Assembly (NCBI GenBank): GCA_964585575.1
Contig: CAZPEM010000192.1
Location: 1 to 5,024 of the forward strand
From: UBA4655 sp964585575
GTDB taxonomy: Bacteria > Planctomycetota > Planctomycetia > Pirellulales > UBA1268
Direction: 5' to 3'
DNA: 5,024 nucleotides
Made by a program: the position numbers and the translations under genes. Shown in pieces: positions 1 to 5,024 of this stretch. Numbering within the stretch: position 1 is the stretch's first letter; every line of letters starts with the position of its first letter. The notes beneath the pieces are model-generated. The model saw nothing but the letters and a program-made list of their open reading frames with translations, had not been told where the DNA came from and did no database searches.

Positions 1-1299
1 CCGCTTGATCTCGTCGTCCTCGACGATGCGGCCCTCCTTCGTGTCGACGAGGAACATCCGGCCTGGCCGCAGGCGGCCCTTTCGCACGACGTCGGCCGAC
101 GGCAGCTCGAGCACTCCCGCTTCGCTCGCCATGACGACGAGGCCGTCCTTCAACTGCCACCAGCGGCCGGGCCGCAGGCCGTTGCGATCGAGCGTGGCCC
201 CGATCTTGATCCCGTCGGTGAAGGCGAGCGCGGCCGGACCGTCCCACGGCTCCATGAGGCAGGCCTGGAACTCGTAGTAGGCCTTGAGGTCGTCGGCCAT
301 GCTCTCGTGGCCGCTCCAGGGCTCGGGGATGAGCATGCTGACGGCCTCCTCGATCGGACGGCCGCCGAGCACGAGCAGTTCGAGCACGTTGTCGAACGTG
401 GCAGAGTCGCTGCCCCCGGCCCGGACCACCGGCTTGATCTTGTCGAGGTCGGGGCCAAATACGGGATGCGCGAGCATGCTCTCCCGCGCGTGCATCCAGT
501 TGATGTTGCCGCGGACGGTGTTGATCTCTCCGTTGTGGGCGATGTAGCGGAAGGGATGGGCGAGGTCCCACGTCGGGAACGTGTTCGTGCTGTACCGCTG
601 GTGCACGAGCGCCAGAGCCGACGTCATCCGCTCGTCGGAAAGATCGGGGTAGTACTTCGCGACCTGGTCGGCGAGCAAAAGCCCCTTGTAGACGAGCGTT
701 CGCGACGAGAGCGAGCAGACGTAGCAGAAGGTCTGCTCCGTGAGGCCGAGCGATCCGAGCTCCACGCCGAACCGCTTGCGGATCACGAACAGCTTCCATT
801 CGAAGATGTCGCGGGGAGTGGACCGGCCTCGGCCGATGAACGCCTGCCGCACCACGGGCTCGACCTCCCGGGCGGTGCCGCCGATGGAACCGTTGTCCGT
901 CGGCACATCCCTCCACCCGAGGAACTCCTGCCCCTCCTCGCGGACGATCCTTTCGAAGAACATCTCCGCGGCCTCGCGGTCGCCGTCGCTCGGCGGCAGG
1001 AAGACGTTGCCCACCGACCAATCACCCGGCGCCGGCAGCCTGATGCCCGCCTTCGGCGTGACGGCCGCAAAAAAATCCTGCGGCATCTGCATGAGGATCC
1101 CGGCGCCGTCGCCGGTGAGCGGGTCGCAGCCGCAGGCGCCGCGATGCGTGAGGTTCTCGAGCACCTCGAGCCCCTGCCGGATGATGCGGTGGCTTCGGCG
1201 GCCGTGCATGCTGACGACGAAGCCCACGCCGCAGGCGTCGTGCTCGTTGGCAGGGTCGTAGAGGCCGGTGGCGGGAGGCAGTCCGGGAAGTCGTGTCAT
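1..1299 (-). CDS. gltB: Glutamate synthase large subunit (GOGAT), N-terminal glutaminase part, truncated by window edge
   Basis: This is the first 433 codons of a GltB-type glutamate synthase; the gene continues beyond base 1. The enzyme hydrolyses glutamine and transfers the ammonia through a tunnel to 2-oxoglutarate, giving two glutamates, and works in the cytoplasm with a small subunit (GltD). Seen in the sequence: a class II glutamine amidotransferase domain. The nucleophile is Cys23 in the motif DACGVGF, so a 22-residue leader is presumably cleaved, as in the family. Further motifs are THRGACGCDPLTGDGAG (about residues 51-67), YSTNTFPTWDLAHPFR (about 236-251), HNGEINT (about 255-261), GSDSATFDN (about 296-304) and DRNGLRPGRW near 375. 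The family is usually about 1500 residues, so the FMN/Fe-S synthase half and the C-terminal beta-helix lie outside the window. The ATG start is fixed by the ATGA overlap with the upstream regulator gene. Only a weak ribosome site (AGAG, about 8 nt upstream) is visible, so translation is probably coupled. Confidence 0.96.
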   Translation of the reverse strand, partial: MTRLPGLPPATGLYDPANEHDACGVGFVVSMHGRRSHRIIRQGLEVLENLTHRGACGCDPLTGDGAGILMQMPQDFFAAVTPKAGIRLPAPGDWSVGNVFLPPSDGDREAAEMFFERIVREEGQEFLGWRDVPTDNGSIGGTAREVEPVVRQAFIGRGRSTPRDIFEWKLFVIRKRFGVELGSLGLTEQTFCYVCSLSSRTLVYKGLLLADQVAKYYPDLSDERMTSALALVHQRYSTNTFPTWDLAHPFRYIAHNGEINTVRGNINWMHARESMLAHPVFGPDLDKIKPVVRAGGSDSATFDNVLELLVLGGRPIEEAVSMLIPEPWSGHESMADDLKAYYEFQACLMEPWDGPAALAFTDGIKIGATLDRNGLRPGRWWQLKDGLVVMASEAGVLELPSADVVRKGRLRPGRMFLVDTKEGRIVEDDEIKR

Positions 1300-2264
1300 G
1301 TCGTGGGCTCTGGCGTGGGTTCTGGTTTTCGGCCGCGTGGGCGGCCGGTTTTGGGAAATGTTTCCTTGGCTGCAGCGGTGGCATCGACGCTCCCGCGGAG
1401 CAGCTCGACGAAGCGTCTTGCCGTCGCGGAAAGCGGCTTGCCCTTGGAGTGGATGACGCCGAGGGGTCGGACGAGCTCCTCCCCGGCGATCCGGACGCTC
1501 GCGAGCGTGCCGCTGGCAAGCTCGCGGCCGATCGTCGGCTCGGGAAGGAGCGCGACGCCGGCGTCGATCTCCACCGCCCGCTTGATCGTCTCCACGTTGT
1601 CGAACTCCATCACGACCTCGGGCGAGGCGCCGTGGGCCGAGAGCTTCCGGTCGATCTCGTGACGAATCATGAGATCCTGATCGAACGAGACCATCGGCGC
1701 GCCGTCGAGCTCCTCAAGCGCGACTTCCACCCTGCCGGCGAAAGGATTGCCGGGGGCGCAGACGAGCACGATCGGCTCGTCCCGCCAGGGCTCCGCCTCG
1801 ATCGAACGCGTGCTGCGGGCGTAGCTCACGAGGCCGATGTCGGCCTGCCCGTTCTCGACCGATTCGAGCACCCGTTCGGGGTGAAGGTATTCAAGCCGGA
1901 CGTTCGCCTTCGGATGGCGGCTCATGAACTCCTGCACGTAACGGCTCATGCCGTGGAGCCCCACGGAGTAGATCGCCGCCACCCGCACCCGTCCGGCCAC
2001 CTCTTCGTGAAGGCTCCGCACCTCGTCCTCGAGCGCCTCGTAGCGGGCGAGCAGCTTGCGGCTGCCGTCGCAGAAGACCTGCCCCTCGCGGGTGAGCACG
2101 AGCGGCCGTTTCGACCGCTCGATGAGCTGCACGCCGAGCCGCTGCTCGAGATGGCTGATCACCTGGCTCGCGGCCGACTGGGAAATGCCGTTGTCCTCGG
2201 CGGCCCTCGAAAAGCTCCGTCGGGCCGCGATGTCGCAGAAAACTTTCAGCGATTTCAGGTTCAT
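1296..2264 (-). CDS. LysR-family transcriptional regulator, probable regulator of gltB
   Basis: A 322-residue LysR-type regulator. The N-terminal winged helix-turn-helix spans about residues 1-60, with the recognition region near 18-37 (FSRAAEDNGISQSAASQVIS). A linker helix at about 65-90 is followed by the effector-binding domain at about 91-290, which includes PEPTIGREL near 241. This half resembles the CysB/CbbR/CmpR group in general style, but the ligand cannot be read from the sequence. Residues 291-322 extend past the normal LysR end as a Pro/basic tail with GRPRGRKP, which resembles an AT-hook, then PEPTPEPTT. The TGA stop shares ATGA with the gltB start, so the two are co-transcribed and probably coupled. 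Control of glutamate synthesis is therefore the likely role, by analogy with Bacillus GltC, a LysR activator of gltAB that is instead transcribed divergently. The start is the only convincing ATG in frame before the conserved domain. AGGAAG at 2282-2287 lies 17 nt from it, too far for a normal Shine-Dalgarno site. Confidence 0.93.
   Translation of the reverse strand: MNLKSLKVFCDIAARRSFSRAAEDNGISQSAASQVISHLEQRLGVQLIERSKRPLVLTREGQVFCDGSRKLLARYEALEDEVRSLHEEVAGRVRVAAIYSVGLHGMSRYVQEFMSRHPKANVRLEYLHPERVLESVENGQADIGLVSYARSTRSIEAEPWRDEPIVLVCAPGNPFAGRVEVALEELDGAPMVSFDQDLMIRHEIDRKLSAHGASPEVVMEFDNVETIKRAVEIDAGVALLPEPTIGRELASGTLASVRIAGEELVRPLGVIHSKGKPLSATARRFVELLRGSVDATAAAKETFPKTGRPRGRKPEPTPEPTT
1330..1347 (-). 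repeat. Perfect GC hairpin in the 3' end of lysR, just before gltB
   Basis: The plus strand reads CGGCCGC-GTGG-GCGGCCG, a 7-bp perfect stem with a 4-nt loop. It is flanked on both sides by GGTTTT (1324-1329 and 1347-1352 on the plus strand, the second sharing one base with the stem). The hairpin lies 30 nt upstream of the gltB ATG. In the lysR reading frame it encodes the GRPRGR part of the C-terminal tail. In the transcribed direction it is followed by GAAAACC, not a U-run, so it is not a standard intrinsic terminator for lysR-gltB. It could affect gltB translation or mRNA processing, or be a by-product of GC-rich coding. Confidence 0.6.
1354..1365. repeat. Inverted repeat GGAAA-TG-TTTCC inside lysR, 54 nt upstream of gltB
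   Basis: A perfect 5-2-5 inverted repeat in the final lysR codons, in a small AT-rich patch within otherwise GC-rich DNA. Its GGAA/TTCC arms recall the palindrome and direct repeats upstream of lysR. It could be an internal operator for gltB, but no promoter elements are recognisable beside it, and a short repeat like this can arise by chance. Confidence 0.3.
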
Positions 2265-2276
2265 CGACGGGGACGC

Positions 2277-2286
2277 GGAAGCTTCC
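2277..2286. repeat. 10-bp palindrome GGAAGCTTCC in the lysR leader
   Basis: A perfect 10-bp palindrome 12 nt upstream of the lysR ATG, inside the predicted 5' leader. Possible roles are a regulator binding site or a small RNA structure near the start codon. The AGGA on the minus strand partly overlaps it. Function is not shown by the sequence alone. Confidence 0.3.
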
Positions 2287-2313
2287 TGGATGAGAAAAAC
2301 AAATAATCTTCAG

Positions 2314-2328
2314 TCGGAACATTCGGAA
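2314..2328. repeat. Tandem TCGGAA direct repeats with 9-bp period, candidate operator
   Basis: TCGGAA occurs at 2314-2319 and again at 2323-2328 on the plus strand (TTCCGAATGTTCCGA on the minus strand). The pair lies immediately downstream of the transcription start inferred for lysR, a position suited to autorepression. It sits in an AT-rich island of about 55 bp between two GC-rich genes. Use as a LysR site is an inference; the spacing is not an exact T-N11-A LysR box. Confidence 0.3.
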
Positions 2329-2337
2329 AACAAATCG

Positions 2338-2365
2338 AGTATAAGGCGGCCAGAAGGGTCGTCAA
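2338..2365 (-). promoter_or_regulatory. Sigma70-like promoter for lysR-gltB
   Basis: On the minus strand, TTGACG (2365-2360) is separated by 16 nt from TATACT (2343-2338). Each hexamer matches five of six consensus positions. The -35 element overlaps the TGA stop of the upstream pseudouridine synthase gene (2364-2362). Transcription would begin near 2331, leaving a leader of about 66 nt before the lysR ATG. The match suggests lysR-gltB has its own promoter and does not depend on read-through from the upstream gene. Confidence 0.6.
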
Positions 2366-3531
2366 GCGTCCGATCCGCTGGAATCCCGGCTTTCGGCCTG
2401 CCTTCGAAGCCGGGCGACGAGGTCGCGAAGATCGCGGGGCAGCGGACTCGTGAAGCGGAGCTCCTCGCCGGTGTGGGGATGGACGAACCCGAGTTCGGCA
2501 GCGTGGAGGGCCACCCGCGCCGCACCGGACTCGTCGGTTTCGCCCCCTCGCCGAGGACCGTACACCCGTTCCCCGCAGAGCGGGTGCCCGGCCTCCGCGA
2601 GGTGGATGCGGATCTGGTGGGTGCGACCGGTCTCGAGCGCGCACTCCACGAGCGTGTGCTCGCGGCCGTAGCGTTCGATCACCCGCACGTGCGTGACCGC
2701 GGCCTTTCCTTCTTCGTGCCCTTCACGCTCCCCGGAATCCGCCCCCCTGCGTCGCGACGCCGCCTCCGCGCTCCCGCGACGGCCGTCGCCCCGATCACGG
2801 AGGAGGTGCGAGCGGATCGTGGCCTGCTTCGCGCGGCCGCGGACGACCGCGAGGTAGCGTCGGTGGGTCGTGTGCTGACGGAACTGCTCGGCGAGAATCC
2901 GGGCGGCGGGAACGTTCCGGGCGAACACCACGAGACCGCTCGTCTCGCGGTCGATCCTGTGGACGGCGAGCACCGGGCCCGGCCGGCGCGGCTTTCCGTC
3001 GGAGGACTGCCTCTGGTCGCGGTTTCTTCCCTTCGGCCTCGACGACTGCAGGTGCTTCGCGATCGCCGACGGCAGCATCTCGTCGAGCGTCGGCTGCAGC
3101 TGCCGGCGGCGAGCGGGCCACGATTTTTCCTCGTGGTGCCGCACGGTCGTCACGCCGCTCGGCTTCTCCACCACGACGACGTGGTCGTCGAGATGCACGA
3201 TGCGGAGGTCGGAGGGCTCCGGGGGCGCGGCGGCCGGTCGCGCGAGCAGCTTGACGACCTCCCGCCCCTGGAGACGACGGGCCTCGTCGGTGCAGATGTT
3301 GCCGTCGATCATCACGAGCCGTCCCCGCAGAAGCTCCCTCGCCCGGGACCATGCCATCCCCGGCTGGACGTCCCGCAGAAACGTCGCCACGGTCCGGCCA
3401 GCGGCCGAGCCGGGCACGTGGAAGACCTTCCCCTGCGGCCCGCCGGCCTTGGCCGAGCGACCAGCCCTGCCGCCCCCGGCACGGCGGTCGTTCGCGGAAT
3501 CTTCTTCGGACGGCTTCTGATCGGATGGCAT
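2362..3531 (-). CDS. RluA-family pseudouridine synthase with S4 domain
   Basis: A predicted RNA pseudouridine synthase of 389 residues that isomerises uridine in RNA; the RluA/RluC/RluD group acts mainly on large-subunit rRNA, and the exact target site cannot be told here. Visible parts, numbered from the chosen ATG: a low-complexity polar, basic leader (1-34), an S4 RNA-binding domain (about 35-96, including GRTVATFLRD and GNICTDEARRL), then the catalytic domain from about 109. The catalytic Asp is D194 in HRIDRETSG. Other family motifs are GRTHQIRIHL (302-311), CGERVYG (319-325) and LHA (342-344). Two Arg/Lys-rich insertions are present, near 138-185 and 245-276. The frame stays open upstream to an ATG at 3678, but that extension would run into the purA start and looks unconserved, so the ATG at 3531 is preferred. 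No clear ribosome site precedes it. It is upstream of lysR on the same strand but is probably a separate transcription unit. Confidence 0.93.
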   Translation of the reverse strand: MPSDQKPSEEDSANDRRAGGGRAGRSAKAGGPQGKVFHVPGSAAGRTVATFLRDVQPGMAWSRARELLRGRLVMIDGNICTDEARRLQGREVVKLLARPAAAPPEPSDLRIVHLDDHVVVVEKPSGVTTVRHHEEKSWPARRRQLQPTLDEMLPSAIAKHLQSSRPKGRNRDQRQSSDGKPRRPGPVLAVHRIDRETSGLVVFARNVPAARILAEQFRQHTTHRRYLAVVRGRAKQATIRSHLLRDRGDGRRGSAEAASRRRGADSGEREGHEEGKAAVTHVRVIERYGREHTLVECALETGRTHQIRIHLAEAGHPLCGERVYGPRRGGETDESGAARVALHAAELGFVHPHTGEELRFTSPLPRDLRDLVARLRRQAESRDSSGSDA

Positions 3532-3572
3532 CGGTTGGCACGCGGGGGAACGTCGGGAAGCACCACGAAGAG

Positions 3573-3586
3573 TCGGGTCGCCCCGA
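3573..3586. repeat. Small hairpin TCGGG-TCGC-CCCGA in the divergent gap
   Basis: A 5-bp perfect stem with a 4-nt loop in the region between the pseudouridine synthase gene and purA. On the minus strand it would fall in the leader of the pseudouridine synthase mRNA. It is short enough to be chance in GC-rich DNA. The remaining gap sequence on the minus strand shows no convincing promoter for the pseudouridine synthase gene. Confidence 0.2.
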
Positions 3587-3610
3587 ACCGCCGGTGCACG
3601 GCCACGATCC

Positions 3611-3638
3611 TTGACCGCGGCCCCCCCGGTTTTACACT
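3611..3638 (+). promoter_or_regulatory. purA: Sigma70-like promoter for purA
   Basis: TTGACC (3611-3616) lies 16 nt upstream of TACACT (3633-3638). The -35 element matches five of six consensus bases and the -10 element four of six. Transcription would start near 3645, giving a short leader of about 20 nt that contains the Shine-Dalgarno site. The spacer contains a run of seven C (3621-3627). No purine-repressor operator or riboswitch is recognisable in the short leader. Confidence 0.55.
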
Positions 3639-3654
3639 CCACGGTGCATCTTAC

Positions 3655-3660
3655 GAGGAG
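3655..3660 (+). promoter_or_regulatory. purA: Shine-Dalgarno site deciding the purA GTG start
   Basis: GAGGAG is 5 nt upstream of the GTG at 3666. It supports this non-ATG start over any internal ATG, and the protein then begins MPGTCVVGLQWGDE, aligning with the normal start of the family. Confidence 0.75.
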
Positions 3661-3665
3661 ATTTC

Positions 3666-4952
3666 GTGCCCGGTACATGCGTCGTCGGTCTGCAATGGGG
3701 GGATGAGGCCAAGGGGAAGCTGGTCGACATCCTCACCGAGCGGCACGAGATCGTCGTGCGATACCAGGGGGGCGCCAACGCGGGCCACACGGTCGTTTCC
3801 GGCGGCCAAACCTGGAAGCTCTCGCTCATCCCCAGCGGCATCCTGCGGGATGGCGTGACCTGCGTCGTGACCGGCGGTGTCGTGCTCGATCCGGCCAACG
3901 TGCTCAAGGAGCTCGACGGACTCGAGTCGCGGGGGGTGCGGATCGGTCCGAAGCTGAAGCTCAGCGATCGGGCCCATGTCGTCTTCCCATGGCACATGCT
4001 CGAGGACAAGGTTCTCGACGGCAGCGTCTCGGGGGGCGAGGCGATCGGCACGACGGGCCGGGGCATCGGCCCCTGCTACCGGGACAAGGTGGGCCGCTCG
4101 CTCGCCATCAGACTCGGGGATCTTTATCGCGAAGACTTCGCGGAACGGTTCGCGCACGTGCTCTCCTTCAAGCAGCGACTGCTCGAGTCGGTCGCCCCCG
4201 GCGAGGGTTCGATGCTCGACGGCGAGAGGATCCTGGCCGAGTACCGCGGCTACGCGGAACGGCTGAAGCCCTACGTCGCCGACACCACCGCCTACCTTCT
4301 CGACGCGGTCGAGGCGGGCAGGAAGCTGCTCTTCGAGGGAGCGCAAGGGGCGCTGCTCGACATCGATCACGGCACGTTCCCCTACGTCACGAGCTCCAAC
4401 TCCTCGGGCGTCGGCGTCGCGAGCGGTTCAGGCGTCCCCGGCCGGTGGATCGAGCGGGTGATCGGCGTCGTGAAGGCCTACTCGACGCGGGTCGGAGGCG
4501 GGCCACTTCCCACCGAGCAGGACAACGCCATCGGCATGCACCTGCGGGAGCGGGGCCGCGAGTACGGCACGGTCACCATGCGGCCGCGTCGATGCGGCTG
4601 GTTCGACGCCGTCGCCGCACGGTACACGGCGAGGCTCTCGGGCGTCGACGAGCTCGCGGTGATGCTGCTCGACGTGCTCGCCGGCCTGCCGGAGGTGAAG
4701 ATCTGCTCGGCCTACGAGATCGACGGCAGGCGGGTGACCCAGTTCCCCAGCCACGTGGATGACCTCCGGCGGGCGGTGCCCGTCTACGAGACGCTCCCCG
4801 GCTGGCAGGCCGACATCGACGGCGTAACCCGGTTCGACGACCTGCCGAAGGAGGCCCGCGGCTACGTCGCGCGGCTCGGCGAGGTGATCGGCCGCCCCGT
4901 CTCGATCGTGTCGGTCGGCCCCGACCGCGCCCAGACGATTTTCTGCCGCTAG
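3666..4952 (+). CDS. purA: Adenylosuccinate synthetase
   Basis: A full-length (428-residue) PurA, the usual family size. It joins IMP and L-aspartate using GTP to give adenylosuccinate, the first committed step from IMP to AMP; the family works as a cytoplasmic homodimer. Visible motifs: the N-terminal loop QWGDEAKGK (10-18) with catalytic Asp13; GGANAGHT (35-42) with catalytic His41; GTTGRGIGPCYRDKVGR (128-144), including the IMP-binding Arg signature; FEGAQGALLDIDHGT (223-237); KAYSTRVGGGPLPTE (270-284); the aspartate-loop region TVTMRPRRCGWFD (302-314); LLDVL (334-338); KICSAY (345-350); and SVGPDRAQTI (416-425) near the GTP site. Departures from the common family sequence are Ala15 for Gly in the loop signature, and Met305 where Gly usually precedes the aspartate-binding Arg. 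The start is GTG with a strong Shine-Dalgarno site, and the stop is TAG. It is divergent from the pseudouridine synthase gene with its own promoter; any operon partner downstream lies outside the window. Confidence 0.98.
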   Translation: MPGTCVVGLQWGDEAKGKLVDILTERHEIVVRYQGGANAGHTVVSGGQTWKLSLIPSGILRDGVTCVVTGGVVLDPANVLKELDGLESRGVRIGPKLKLSDRAHVVFPWHMLEDKVLDGSVSGGEAIGTTGRGIGPCYRDKVGRSLAIRLGDLYREDFAERFAHVLSFKQRLLESVAPGEGSMLDGERILAEYRGYAERLKPYVADTTAYLLDAVEAGRKLLFEGAQGALLDIDHGTFPYVTSSNSSGVGVASGSGVPGRWIERVIGVVKAYSTRVGGGPLPTEQDNAIGMHLRERGREYGTVTMRPRRCGWFDAVAARYTARLSGVDELAVMLLDVLAGLPEVKICSAYEIDGRRVTQFPSHVDDLRRAVPVYETLPGWQADIDGVTRFDDLPKEARGYVARLGEVIGRPVSIVSVGPDRAQTIFCR

Positions 4953-5024
4953 CGGCGACGTCCGCAGAGTTGACCGTGAGGGGCTGCCCGTGCCATGTCG
5001 CCGGGCTATGGGAGCAAGCGCAGC
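4953..5024. other. Intergenic end of window, nothing recognisable
   Basis: The 72 bases after the purA stop contain no convincing gene start, RNA or intrinsic terminator. GCGG-CGACGT-CCGC (4952-4965) forms a 4-bp stem but lacks a following T-run. A lone TTGACC at 4970-4975 has no good -10 partner at normal spacing. Confidence 0.5.

Noticed and set aside
1324..1352. Plus-strand intrinsic terminator (GC hairpin followed by GGTTTT)
   Set aside because: The T-run is only four bases, there is no plus-strand gene upstream for it to end, and the bases code for LysR on the other strand.
307..1662. A 451-codon open frame on the plus strand opposite gltB and the end of lysR
   Set aside because: It is antisense to conserved GltB glutaminase motifs. 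No domain or ribosome site supports it.
1293..2306. A 337-codon open frame on the plus strand opposite lysR
   Set aside because: It mirrors the lysR coding sequence, with no recognisable family; a shadow frame.
2056..3858. A 600-codon open frame on the plus strand opposite lysR and the pseudouridine synthase gene, running into purA
   Set aside because: It is antisense to two clear protein families, has low-complexity Arg/Pro/Ala-rich content with no recognisable domain, and crosses the purA promoter and start in another frame. High GC explains its openness.
3651..4370. A 239-codon open frame on the minus strand opposite purA
   Set aside because: It is antisense to the conserved purA motifs and has no independent support.
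4952..4965. Possible purA terminator hairpin
   Set aside because: The stem is only 4 bp and no T-run follows.
4970..4998. Possible promoter for a gene to the right (TTGACC at 4970)
   Set aside because: No sequence like TATAAT lies 15-19 nt downstream.

Overview
This is a GC-rich, gene-dense chromosomal stretch with four protein genes and no sign of mobile DNA, CRISPR or RNA genes. Three genes lie on the minus strand in the order RluA-type pseudouridine synthase -> LysR-type regulator -> glutamate synthase large subunit (gltB). The gltB gene runs off the left edge. Adenylosuccinate synthetase (purA) lies on the plus strand, divergent from the pseudouridine synthase gene. No gene-free stretch exceeds 300 bases; the longest is the 134-bp divergent gap at 3532-3665. 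Many long open frames opposite the real genes are by-products of high GC.

The proteins suggest a planctomycete, probably Pirellulaceae-like. The clues are the style of the LysR protein, the sequence of GltB around its active-site Cys, and a PurA with GDEAKGK in place of the usual GDEGKGK. This assignment rests on recalled family resemblance, not on a search.

Layout: 1-1299 (minus) is the N-terminal glutaminase domain of GltB. 1296-2264 (minus) is the LysR regulator, whose TGA overlaps the gltB ATG as ATGA. 2265-2361 is a short, partly AT-rich gap with a good sigma70-like promoter for lysR-gltB (TTGACG-16-TATACT) and several GGAA/TTCC repeats. 2362-3531 (minus) is the pseudouridine synthase. 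3532-3665 holds a purA promoter (TTGACC-16-TACACT) and a Shine-Dalgarno site. 3666-4952 (plus) is purA with a GTG start. 4953-5024 holds nothing recognisable.

The most coherent biological unit is lysR-gltB: a regulator translationally overlapped with the ammonia-assimilation enzyme it probably controls. The 3' end of lysR carries a perfect hairpin, an inverted repeat, and codons for an AT-hook-like basic tail. These are the best candidates for something undescribed. I see no evidence for a wholly new system; the rest of the window is housekeeping metabolism.
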